IMG/VR virus record: IMGVR_UViG_3300010233_000067
Coordinates: 14,268-41,629 of that record
Strand: one strand, 5' to 3'
DNA from: a virus
Length of the DNA stretch: 27,362 nt
The position numbers were made by a program, and so were the translations under genes. The first letter of the stretch is position 1. Every line of letters starts with the position of its first letter. Under the pieces are notes generated by a model. It had not been told where the DNA came from. It saw only the letters and a program-made list of their open reading frames with translations, and did not search any database. Shown one piece after another: positions 1 to 6,484 of the stretch.

Positions 1-864
1 TCAGTCGGTATGGACGTCCTGCCGGATATCATGCAACTCCAGGTAATGACCCGTCGTATGGCGGAAGCGATAGAGAAACAGGTCCGTCCGCCGTTGATCG
101 GCTCTATGGAACTCAAGAACAAGCCTACGTCGACTTTGCCTGGTCATCTGACTTACGTCTCGGATATGACGAAGGGCGCTGGTATCCGTCCAATCTATGA
201 AGTCAATCCAGACGTCAAGGCGATGGCGGAGAACATTGCCCAGATCGAAGCCAGAATCCAGAAGGGTTTCTTCAACGATCTCTTCCTGATGCTTGAACAG
301 CAGCAGAATATGTCTGACCGTATGACGGCGTACGAAATCGCCCAGAAGCTTCAGGAGAAGCTCCAGGTACTCGGCCCGGTTATTGAATCACTCCTGTCTG
401 ACAGTCTTAAGCCGAAGCTCAAGAGAGTCTTCAACATCCTGAAACGGAAAGGCATGATCGATCCGCCTCCTCCGTCACTACAGGGTATTCCTCTTGACGT
501 CGAGTTCGTCTCGATGCTTGCCCTTGCACAGAAGGGTGCCGCGACTGGTGGTATCGAACGTCTGGCTCAATTGGTTGGTTCCATGGCTGCTCTCTTCCCG
601 ACGGTGAAGGACAACCTGAATACCGACTCACTGGTCAGGGAATACAACGACCTACTCGGTAATCCTGAGAAGGTCCTGTACTCACCGGAAGAAGTCGCCG
701 CTATCCGCCAGCAACAGGCCCAGCAACAGCAGCAGGAACAGCAGATGCAGGCTATGGAAAGAACAGCGGCCGCAGCCGGACAAGCCGCGCCCGCCGCCAA
801 GGTGCTGCAAGACACCCCTGCTGGTGGTGGTTCTGATGTTTTATCTAAACTTATTGGAGGTTAA
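1..864 (+). CDS. Portal (head-to-tail connector) protein, C-terminal part
   Basis: This is the 3' part of a podovirus portal gene. The reading frame is open from the first base of the window, so the true start lies to the left. Portal dodecamers sit at one capsid vertex, where DNA is packaged and ejected. The visible 287 residues match the end of the phage head-to-tail connecting protein family: a helical segment with a Met/Gln-rich stretch, a Pro-rich PPPPS turn about two thirds of the way in, then a Gln-rich tail (about residues 225-250) and an Ala/Gly-rich end. The family assignment rests on this pattern and on position just before Bbp19-like, scaffold and capsid genes, as in epsilon15 and BPP-1. 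The Gln run is coded mostly by CAG/CAA. The next gene starts directly after its stop codon. Confidence 0.82.
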   Translation, partial: SVGMDVLPDIMQLQVMTRRMAEAIEKQVRPPLIGSMELKNKPTSTLPGHLTYVSDMTKGAGIRPIYEVNPDVKAMAENIAQIEARIQKGFFNDLFLMLEQQQNMSDRMTAYEIAQKLQEKLQVLGPVIESLLSDSLKPKLKRVFNILKRKGMIDPPPPSLQGIPLDVEFVSMLALAQKGAATGGIERLAQLVGSMAALFPTVKDNLNTDSLVREYNDLLGNPEKVLYSPEEVAAIRQQQAQQQQQEQQMQAMERTAAAAGQAAPAAKVLQDTPAGGGSDVLSKLIGG

Positions 865-1293
865 TTGGTACTATATATCAACGAGTCTGAGATGATTTCC
901 CGCTTCACTGAGTCACTCAAGAAGTCGGCATCCAGAGCTAAAGAGTTCACTGAAGTTGAACTAGATAAGAAACCAGCACTATTTCTTGATTTCATCGAAG
1001 GCTTAAAGGCAGCGGCGGGCTCGTCTCACCAGTTGGCACACGCCCAGATGAATCCGTATTGGTTAGATATCCGAGACAGGCTTGAAAAGATTATCGAAGT
1101 CGGTCAGAGTCTTCCTAGTTTCAATAACCCGAATTACGCCCTGTGGCTACAAATCAGCCAATCCCTGCTGTATCTGGCAGAACAGGGTAACAAGATGTTC
1201 CTCAAGAAGGCCATATCGGTCCAGAAGGTCAATGAACTCCTGGACGTACGTCTTAAGAACCTGCCGGAATTGAAGGACAGTCCTCTTGGCTAA
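865..1293 (+). CDS. Conserved hypothetical protein between portal and Bbp19-like gene
   Basis: A 142-residue protein of unknown function. The start is TTG at 865, immediately after the portal stop, with a strong Shine-Dalgarno GGAGG at 856-860. The protein is predicted mostly helical and amphipathic, with several Lys/Glu-rich stretches and no signal peptide or membrane segment. I recognise no catalytic motif. It lies in the head-assembly operon, so a role in head completion or packaging is a reasonable inference but nothing more. Its last codons overlap the start of the next gene by 8 bases, which suggests coupled translation. Confidence 0.75.
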   Translation: MVLYINESEMISRFTESLKKSASRAKEFTEVELDKKPALFLDFIEGLKAAAGSSHQLAHAQMNPYWLDIRDRLEKIIEVGQSLPSFNNPNYALWLQISQSLLYLAEQGNKMFLKKAISVQKVNELLDVRLKNLPELKDSPLG

Positions 1294-1618
1294 TACTGTA
1301 CAGATTCCTGAAGAGCCAGAAGTCAGTTACGACACCTCCGACAAGGAACAGGTAAACACTGCCCGTAAGAAGGCAGCCAGGACTAAGGCAGACCGACTGA
1401 AGTTCATTTCTGCCGCTATGACCCATGAACAGGGTCGTGCATGGTTTTATGACATCCTAGTCTTCTGCAAAGTCTTCCAAGGTCCTTATGCAGACGATCC
1501 GTATAGGACGGCTTTTCTCTGTGGTGAACAGAACGTGGGCCTCCGTATCCTTTCAGATATCCAAGAAGCAGCCGCAGATAATTATCTAGTGATGCTCAGA
1601 GAAAATAAGGCTAAGTAA
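1286..1618 (+). CDS. Bbp19-like small head protein
   Basis: A 110-residue protein. The start is TTG at 1286, supported by AAGGA at 1273-1277 eight bases upstream. The central part shows the pattern of the Bbp19 family first named in Bordetella phage BPP-1: a Gly-Arg-x-Trp-Phe-Tyr segment followed by a CKVF element, a TAFLCGEQNVG segment and a helical end carrying YLVMLRENK. Members sit between portal and scaffold/capsid genes, as here. The biochemical role of the family is not established as far as I know. It overlaps the following gene by one base (TAATG). The family call is from motif memory and gene order. Confidence 0.7.
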   Translation: MANTVQIPEEPEVSYDTSDKEQVNTARKKAARTKADRLKFISAAMTHEQGRAWFYDILVFCKVFQGPYADDPYRTAFLCGEQNVGLRILSDIQEAAADNYLVMLRENKAK

Positions 1619-2460
1619 TGGCAGATCCAGTTTCCCTATCAACCACGTCTTCCGCCGATCCGGCACCAGCTCCTGTGGCCCCCGTAGTAGCCCCGGTCAC
1701 AGCACCAGTCGAGGTAGCACCAGCACCTGCCCCTGTCGAAGTGGCACCTATAACAGCACCCGTAGAAGCCTCTCAGACGCCTCAGGAAGCTCCTGTAGTC
1801 CCTGTTACCGAACCGACGGTACTGGGTGAGGCGCCTAAAGAAACACCCGCTGTAGAAGCTCCCAAGGCTCCTGAAGGGGAAGTAAAGACAGAGGTTACAG
1901 AACCTCCTAAAACAGAATCTGAAGGGGGCCAGTCCGAAGACCCGGCTCCGCCTCCGAAGTACGACCCTTTTACTCTTCCAGAAGGAATCAAACTGGATGA
2001 CACAAAGGTCGGTGAATTCACGAATCTACTGGCAGAACTAGAGAAATCAAAGGCGGATCATTCCGTCGTTCAACAGACTGGACAGAAACTCGTAGAATTC
2101 CACATCAATGAAGTCAAATCGGCCGTCGAAGGCATCCAGAAGTACTACCAAGACAGCTGGGACAAACAAAAGACGGAATGGCGTGAGTCGTTCCTGAAAG
2201 ACCCAGACATCGGAGGTAACCGCTTCCAGACTACCGTAGACGCCGCCAATACCTTCATTCGAACCCACGGAGGCAGCGTGGAACAGCAGACTGAATTCAG
2301 AGCACTGATGGATTCTTCAGGGTTAGGGAATCATCCGATCATGATTCGTATCCTGGCGAATGCAGGCAAGGCGATGTCCGAAGGACGGCCACTGGCTTCT
2401 GTCAAACCGGTTTCACAGCCTAAATCTAAGACCCAGACGCTATATGGCGGCAAGGGTTAA
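1618..2460 (+). CDS. Probable scaffolding / capsid assembly protein
   Basis: A 280-residue acidic protein directly upstream of the major capsid gene, the usual place for a scaffold that guides procapsid assembly and later leaves. The first ~110 residues are low complexity, built from Ala, Pro, Val, Thr and Glu with repeated APVEVAP-like units, and are presumably disordered. A helical region follows (about 115-250) with a charged coil and a conserved-looking block WRESFLKDPDIGG followed by a GLGNHP element. That block is frequent in phage proteins annotated as scaffold or head-maturation factors. The end is basic (Lys-rich, TLYGGKG). The start is ATG overlapping the previous stop. I see no protease motif, so scaffold is preferred over protease. 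Confidence 0.65.
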   Translation: MADPVSLSTTSSADPAPAPVAPVVAPVTAPVEVAPAPAPVEVAPITAPVEASQTPQEAPVVPVTEPTVLGEAPKETPAVEAPKAPEGEVKTEVTEPPKTESEGGQSEDPAPPPKYDPFTLPEGIKLDDTKVGEFTNLLAELEKSKADHSVVQQTGQKLVEFHINEVKSAVEGIQKYYQDSWDKQKTEWRESFLKDPDIGGNRFQTTVDAANTFIRTHGGSVEQQTEFRALMDSSGLGNHPIMIRILANAGKAMSEGRPLASVKPVSQPKSKTQTLYGGKG

Positions 2461-2484
2461 CACAAATAATAAGGATTATAACAT

Positions 2485-3531
2485 ATGAGCACTAACGTGT
2501 TCCCCAATCTCGTTGACTGGGCTCGTCGGGCCGATCCGGATGGTTCAATCGCCATCATCGCCGAACTACTGTCCCAGTGCAACGAAGTAATGAAGGACAT
2601 GATCTGGCAGGAAGGCAATCTTCCTACTGGTCATAAGACCACCGTCCGTGTCGGTCTCCCCCAGGGTGTCTGGCGTGCGGCTAACCAAGGCGTTCCGTCC
2701 AGCAAGACCCTGACTGCCCAGTTCCAGGACAGCATCGGCGAGCTACAGGACTATTCAATCGTTGACAAGTCGATTGCAGACCTGAACGGCAACGTCGCTA
2801 AGTTCCGGTACTCGGAAGACATGGGTCATATCGAAGGTCTGTCCCAGCAGGTCGCTTCCGCGTTGTTCTATTCGAACGAAGCAACGAATCCGACCCAGTT
2901 TACTGGCTTCGCCCCTCGTTATAACACTGTGAATACTGCTACCGCCAAGAACGCCGTCAACGTCCTAGACGCCGGTGGCACTGGTTCAAGCAACCTCTCG
3001 ATCTGGCTCGTAGGCTGGGGCGATCATACCACGTTCGGTATCTTCCCAAAGGGCTCACAGGCCGGTCTGGTCTACAAGGACCTCGGCGACGTCGTGCCTG
3101 CGTATGACTCGAATCAGAACCGTTTCGAGGCGTATACGTCTATGTTCCAGTGGAAGGTCGGTCTCTGTGTCCGTGACTGGCGTTACAACGTCCGTATCGC
3201 GAATGTAGACACCACGACTGCCGGTCTCCAGGGTACGACTCCTCCGGATCTGTTCGCGTTGATGTCCCGTGCAGTAGTCCGTCTACCGACTGCTTCCCGC
3301 CGTCTGTCTGGCATCACCGAGTCTGATGCTCCGGATGATCCAGTCCCCGGTATCGCTCCTGCCTGGTACGTCAACCGTACAGGTCGTGAGTACATGGACA
3401 TCCAGGCTATCCGTGACCGTAACGTCTTGCTCTCCAGCAAGGACTACGCCGGTGAACCCATCGTGATGTTCCGTGACGTTGCCATACGCGTTGTGGATGC
3501 GTTGACCAACACTGAAGCCCGCATCGTTTAA
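2485..3531 (+). CDS. Major capsid protein, epsilon15 gp7 / BPP-1 type
   Basis: A 348-residue coat protein forming the icosahedral shell. The length and sequence style fit the HK97-fold coat family of epsilon15 and BPP-1: an N-terminal stretch NVFPNLVDWARR, a central KTTVRVGLPQGVWR loop, a long segment with FQWKVGLCVRDWR, and a C-terminal block with a TGREYMDIQAIRDRNVL helix/strand followed by FRDVAIRVVDAL. There is no propeptide-like N-terminal extension, which fits use of a separate scaffold. AAGGA at 2471-2475 gives a good ribosome site. Codon use is strongly biased toward C-ending codons (GTC, GAC, ATC), as expected of the most highly expressed virion gene. Confidence 0.88.
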   Translation: MSTNVFPNLVDWARRADPDGSIAIIAELLSQCNEVMKDMIWQEGNLPTGHKTTVRVGLPQGVWRAANQGVPSSKTLTAQFQDSIGELQDYSIVDKSIADLNGNVAKFRYSEDMGHIEGLSQQVASALFYSNEATNPTQFTGFAPRYNTVNTATAKNAVNVLDAGGTGSSNLSIWLVGWGDHTTFGIFPKGSQAGLVYKDLGDVVPAYDSNQNRFEAYTSMFQWKVGLCVRDWRYNVRIANVDTTTAGLQGTTPPDLFALMSRAVVRLPTASRRLSGITESDAPDDPVPGIAPAWYVNRTGREYMDIQAIRDRNVLLSSKDYAGEPIVMFRDVAIRVVDALTNTEARIV

Positions 3532-3549
3532 TAAGAATAGGAAAAAATA

Positions 3550-4083
3550 ATGGCTTTCTTTGATAATACCTTCGTCTTCTCCAGCCTGACTGCTGGCCAG
3601 GAGGTGACTGCGACTGCGTCTTCGACTGTCGTAGATCTGACTGGTGCAGGCTCAGGCAATGCCCCGGCGATGATCAACGGCTTCCCCGCGACTAACACCG
3701 CCATCGGTTTCGATATCGGTCTCGGTGACGGCGTGGCTATCCCGTATCTCTTCGTCGGTGTCAAGGCCAAGGGCACTAATTCCGGTACGATTACTATCGC
3801 TCTTCAGGCAGCCCCTGATAACGGCAGTTATTCCCCGGGTTCGTACACGACGCTGTACACCACGGCTGCAATTACTGCCAACAATCTCGTAGTCGGTGAC
3901 TACCTGATCGTCCAGGTTCCTCCGACGCTGTTCGAGTTCCCGTCTGAAGCACTTCCCCGCTTCTACAAAGTCCTCTACACCGTAGGTGGCACTGTCGATC
4001 TGACTTTTGAAGCCGCGCTGCTCCTGAATCCTCCGAGCTCGCTCATCAACGGCCAGTACAACAACAACTTCGTAGTTGTGTAA
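3550..4083 (+). CDS. Capsid cement/decoration protein, Bbp16-like
   Basis: A 177-residue beta-rich protein without Cys, directly after the capsid gene. Proteins of this kind bind the outside of the shell and stabilise it against internal DNA pressure. The arrangement FVFSSLTAG at the start, a central GFDIGLGD block, a segment rich in Gly, Thr and Ser that should form strands, and the ending LINGQYNNNFVV match the cement proteins of the BPP-1 Bbp16 family. AGGAAA at 3539-3544, five bases before ATG, is the ribosome site. The gene is followed by a perfect GNRA hairpin (4097-4118), which may set the level or stability of the capsid/cement mRNA. Confidence 0.78.
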   Translation: MAFFDNTFVFSSLTAGQEVTATASSTVVDLTGAGSGNAPAMINGFPATNTAIGFDIGLGDGVAIPYLFVGVKAKGTNSGTITIALQAAPDNGSYSPGSYTTLYTTAAITANNLVVGDYLIVQVPPTLFEFPSEALPRFYKVLYTVGGTVDLTFEAALLLNPPSSLINGQYNNNFVVV

Positions 4084-4096
4084 TACACATCCTGAT

Positions 4097-4118
4097 GGGC
4101 CTGGCGAAAGCCAGGTCC
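4097..4118 (+). promoter_or_regulatory. 9-bp hairpin with GAAA tetraloop after the cement gene
   Basis: GGGCCTGGC (4097-4105) pairs with GCCAGGTCC (4110-4118) through nine pairs, one of them G-T, closed by a GAAA tetraloop. It is flanked by a near-perfect direct repeat, TCCTGATGG at 4090-4098 and TCCTGACGG at 4116-4124. No U tract follows, so it is not a classical intrinsic terminator. Likely roles are an attenuator, an RNase processing site or a 3' stabiliser that separates highly expressed capsid genes from downstream genes. Confidence 0.6.
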
Positions 4119-4141
4119 TGACGGACTAAAAGGAATAAAGA

Positions 4142-4600
4142 ATGAAAATGTACGTCGAAAACCACGAAGGCAAGACTATCTCCATCGACGGAGATCGTCC
4201 GGCTTATCGTGTCCTTGCTGTGTCTGGCTTCTATGCCGACAACGACCACCTGTACCCCGAGAATCATGTCATCTACTACGACGGCGAGCCGAATGAAGAG
4301 CTAGAGCCTTTGACTCCGTCTGCTGAAGAAAACCTCACTGTCTTCCTTGAGAAGCTTGAGGCTCTTGGCCGTGAAGTCGCACAGAAACTTGGTCGTGCCT
4401 ATACCGGTCGTCCTCGTAATCTAGATGGTGCCCTGAGTCTTGCTACTGCCGTCCAGCGTGCCGAGATGGGTCTGATGGGTGTCAAGCGTTCTGAGTCCAC
4501 GGTTGTGGAGTCTGCCGACAAGGAAAGCACTCCTGAAGTCGGTTCGGCAAACTCGAAGCGTCCCCGTGGTCGTCCTAGGAAAGAAGTCCAGGCGGCCTAA
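4142..4600 (+). CDS. Unknown protein with C-terminal AT-hook motif
   Basis: A 152-residue protein I do not recognise as a family. The N-terminal ~50 residues look like a small beta domain ending in NHVIYYDGEPNEELEPL. The middle (60-112) is helical. The last 35 residues are disordered and end in KRPRGRPRK (139-147), which matches the AT-hook core (RGRP flanked by basic residues) that inserts in the minor groove of AT-rich DNA. AAAAGGA at 4128-4133 is a good ribosome site. Location among capsid and tail genes suggests a virion-associated or packaging-time DNA contact rather than a classical regulator; this is inference. Its stop overlaps the next small ORF (TAATG). Confidence 0.75.
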   Translation: MKMYVENHEGKTISIDGDRPAYRVLAVSGFYADNDHLYPENHVIYYDGEPNEELEPLTPSAEENLTVFLEKLEALGREVAQKLGRAYTGRPRNLDGALSLATAVQRAEMGLMGVKRSESTVVESADKESTPEVGSANSKRPRGRPRKEVQAA

Positions 4601-4734
4601 TGAAGGTGATTAAGGCTCCGGAAGCCGAACAGAAAGTCAAAGAGTTGACTGAGGTGAAAGAGCCCACCAAAAGGTCGGCACAACAGATACGTAATCTACT
4701 CTACGGTAAGGAAGTTATTAATGAGCAAAAGTGA
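4600..4734 (+). CDS. Small basic protein of 44 residues
   Basis: A short frame from ATG 4600 (overlapping the preceding stop by one base) to TGA 4732-4734. The product starts MKVIKAPEAEQ, is rich in Lys and Glu, and should be a single amphipathic helix followed by an SAQQIRNLLYGKEV segment. It overlaps the next gene by 14 bases and exactly fills an otherwise empty 120-base gap in a genome that wastes little space, which is the main reason to believe it. No family recognised. Confidence 0.5.
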   Translation: MKVIKAPEAEQKVKELTEVKEPTKRSAQQIRNLLYGKEVINEQK

Positions 4735-5005
4735 TAAGTTATACAAGGACTCCCCTTCCGTGGGTAAGGATGCCGATGGCAAGCCTGAAGTCCAGAAGAC
4801 GCCTGCTGAAACTACTGGTACCGAAACTGTAGGTGCCGACGGCAGCAACGCCGAAATGGGCAATGAAAGTAACGACGCAGAACGGTCTAGCATGCATCGT
4901 CGTCACGAAGAAGAACAAAAGGCGATGCATGAACGTCATAGCAAGGACATGAAAGAGATGCACAAGCGTCACGAGAAGAAGTCTGAAGGTAAGGAAGAAA
5001 AGTAA
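4721..5005 (+). CDS. Charged protein with three 11-residue Met-His repeats
   Basis: A 94-residue very hydrophilic protein. Residues 1-55 are disordered (Ser, Thr, Gly, Glu, Asp). Residues 58-90 are three exact 11-residue units beginning at Met58, Met69 and Met80, each of form MHxRH plus six charged residues. The period of 11 and the all-helical composition suggest a right-handed (hendecad) coiled coil or long single helix with paired His at i and i+3, spacing that could bind metal ions. AAGGAAG at 4708-4714 supports the start. Function unknown. It overlaps the genes on both sides, placing it in the virion-gene operon. Confidence 0.72.
   Translation: MSKSDKLYKDSPSVGKDADGKPEVQKTPAETTGTETVGADGSNAEMGNESNDAERSSMHRRHEEEQKAMHERHSKDMKEMHKRHEKKSEGKEEK
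4892..4990 (+). repeat. Three tandem 33-bp coding repeats
   Basis: Units at 4892-4924, 4925-4957 and 4958-4990 each begin ATGCAT or ATGCAC and encode Met-His-x-Arg-His plus six charged residues. The protein repeat is cleaner than the DNA repeat: third codon positions have diverged, so the duplication is not recent. Confidence 0.85.
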
Positions 5006-5322
5006 TGGCTAATACACTCCGTCAATACATCCTACATAAATATAACGCCATCGTGACGGGCAACGTAGTCCAGGGTCCGGCTGCTACTCTTCAGGACCAC
5101 ATCCAGACGTACGGATCATTCGTACTCAACGGTGCGACTCCTGTCACAGTCGCTGACGCAAACTTCAAGGCCGTGACTCAGTTGATTACGATCTCGCTGA
5201 ACACTGTTGGTGGTACGGTAGGTGCCTCGCCTGCAGTCCAAACCGTTACTGCCGGTACTGGTTTTACAGTCGCCGGAACTGCTGGTGACACGAGTACCTA
5301 TAACTATAAGATCGAAGGCTAA
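5005..5322 (+). CDS. Probable small virion structural protein
   Basis: A 105-residue protein with ATG overlapping the previous stop. The first 35 residues are mixed (LRQYILHKYNAIV). The rest is beta-strand rich and ends in a block TAGTGFTVAGTAGDTSTYNY that I associate with small structural proteins of phages with this type of head. It lacks Cys, membrane segments and catalytic motifs. The setting between the repeat protein and the staple-like gene also suggests a head or head-tail component. The exact position in the particle cannot be told. Confidence 0.65.
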   Translation: MANTLRQYILHKYNAIVTGNVVQGPAATLQDHIQTYGSFVLNGATPVTVADANFKAVTQLITISLNTVGGTVGASPAVQTVTAGTGFTVAGTAGDTSTYNYKIEG

Positions 5323-5326
5323 GTAA

Positions 5327-5653
5327 ATGGTCACTAAATTGCCGAGCATGGTTGACATGGCCTTGACTAAAGACGAACAGGTAGAGATGATGACTCCGTC
5401 TCTTCCTCGATACCCATACGGTCTTTGTATCTCACTTTGTGAAGACGAACTAGAGAAACTTGGCATCTCTAAGGAAGACGTAGAGTCTGGCGATATGATT
5501 CATTTCCAGGCACTGGCTAAGGCTACTTCGGTTACAAGATGTGACACGGATAACGGTGAGACTTGTCGTGCCGAGTTTCAAATCATGTTTATGTCTGCCG
5601 AAGACGAAGACAACGAAGGCCGTATGGATACGGTAAGTAAACTCTATCGATAA
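5327..5653 (+). CDS. Capsid staple-like protein (epsilon15 gp10 role)
   Basis: A 108-residue protein resembling small head proteins annotated as capsid staple proteins, which in epsilon15 (gp10) clamp neighbouring capsomers from outside. The key pattern is a short N-terminal tail MVTKLPSM, a Tyr-Pro-Tyr-Gly-Leu element near residue 30, an acidic DELEKLGI helix, then strands carrying the HFQALAKATSV block and a FQIMFM strand. The C-terminal part here is unusually acidic and Cys-containing (C34, C38, C71, C79). The gene ends in a TAA after which the same frame stays open into the next gene (see 5666-6481). The family call is from motif memory. Confidence 0.6.
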   Translation: MVTKLPSMVDMALTKDEQVEMMTPSLPRYPYGLCISLCEDELEKLGISKEDVESGDMIHFQALAKATSVTRCDTDNGETCRAEFQIMFMSAEDEDNEGRMDTVSKLYR

Positions 5654-5668
5654 GGGATCTGTGTCATA
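5651..5668 (+). promoter_or_regulatory. Ribosome site with apparent ATA start
   Basis: AAGGGA at 5652-5657 overlaps the TAA of the staple-like gene and lies eight bases before ATA at 5666-5668. No ATG, GTG or TTG exists in this frame between the TAA and GTG 5771, although the protein pattern of the tail adaptor family clearly begins before 5771. The site therefore points to ATA initiation or to a changed ATG. Confidence 0.5.
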
Positions 5669-6481
5669 GCGGACCAACTTTCAATCTCCAACCGTAGTTT
5701 ACTAGCAATCGGAGCAAGGACACAGATTTCTTCCCTGAACCCTTCAGACGGTTCGGTTGAAGCCAATGCCGTGTCTGTATTATACACCCCGACGTTTGAA
5801 CAACTCGGAAGAGCGGCTCATTGGAACTGCCTCGGCCGCGAGATAGCGATGAGTCTACTCCAGGCAGCCCAGGGGACACCAGAGAATCCTAACGGCAGTA
5901 CATTCAACAATCCACCTTATCCTTGGTTGTATTCATACGCCTATCCTTCTGACTGTCTAGACGTCAGGTACATCACTCCGAGTAATCCACTGGGTACGCA
6001 GTCAGGTGCTCCTCAGACTAGCATCAATAACTCTATAGGCCCCTGGGTTCCAGGCGGTGGGCAGATTCCATACAAAGTCCAGACTATTCTTGACGTCAAC
6101 AACGCCCCGGTTACCGTCGTATTAACCAACCAGTCTCAGGCTACTCTCGTCTACACGGCTAATCAACCTAATCCTGCCGGTTGGGACAGTCTGTTCCAGG
6201 AAGCCATGGTGGCTGCTCTCGGTGCCTTTCTTGTCCCTGCTTTGTCTTTAGACCTTCCGTTGATGGATCGTTGCATCGCCCAGGCAGAGAAAGCCATCAA
6301 GATCGCCCGCACTGCTGATGGCAACGAAGGCGTCACCAGCATGGACCATCTGCCTGACTGGATTCAAGCCAGAGCCGGGGCACAAGGGATGGGTACGTTC
6401 TCTTCCTTCTATAACAACGGTTTCTTTTGTTATTCGAATATGTGCTGGCCAGGATTTTCTGGGGGAAGTTATGGTGATTAG
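5666..6481 (+). CDS. Tail adaptor / tail tubular A-like protein
   Basis: About 271 residues if started at ATA 5666; the first conventional start, GTG 5771, gives 236. The frame upstream of 5771 reads ADQLSISNRSLLAIGARTQI and continues with SSLNPSDGSVEAN. That is the usual N-terminus of the head-tail adaptor (gp4/gp11-like) family: a first helix ending in a Leu-Leu-x-Ile-Gly turn, an isoleucine-serine-serine-leucine element, then an aligned LYTPTFEQLGRAAHWNC helix. The downstream part has a PWLYSYAYPSDCLDVRYI block, a strand-rich middle (LVYTANQPNPAGWDSLFQEA) and a helical end. The product would form the ring joining portal and nozzle. Translation must use ATA, TAA readthrough from the preceding same-frame gene, or reflect an altered base. 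Confidence 0.72.
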   Translation: MADQLSISNRSLLAIGARTQISSLNPSDGSVEANAVSVLYTPTFEQLGRAAHWNCLGREIAMSLLQAAQGTPENPNGSTFNNPPYPWLYSYAYPSDCLDVRYITPSNPLGTQSGAPQTSINNSIGPWVPGGGQIPYKVQTILDVNNAPVTVVLTNQSQATLVYTANQPNPAGWDSLFQEAMVAALGAFLVPALSLDLPLMDRCIAQAEKAIKIARTADGNEGVTSMDHLPDWIQARAGAQGMGTFSSFYNNGFFCYSNMCWPGFSGGSYGD

Positions 6482-6484
6482 CTA

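Noticed and set aside
708-760. CAG/CAA repeat as a DNA repeat or regulatory tract
   Set aside because: It is the Gln-rich tail of the portal coding region and mixed CAG/CAA use shows protein-level low complexity only.
1618-2460. Head maturation protease in place of a scaffold
   Set aside because: No Ser-His or other protease signature was found; the low-complexity N-terminus and helical end fit a scaffold better.
2457-2482. Promoter-like TTAACA and TATAAC upstream of the capsid gene
   Set aside because: The spacing between the two boxes is only 14 bases and the -10-like box lies over the ribosome site, so the transcript would lack a leader.
4097-4118. Hairpin at 4097-4118 as an intrinsic terminator
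   Set aside because: No U tract follows the stem and genes with good ribosome sites continue directly; reported instead as a processing or stability element.
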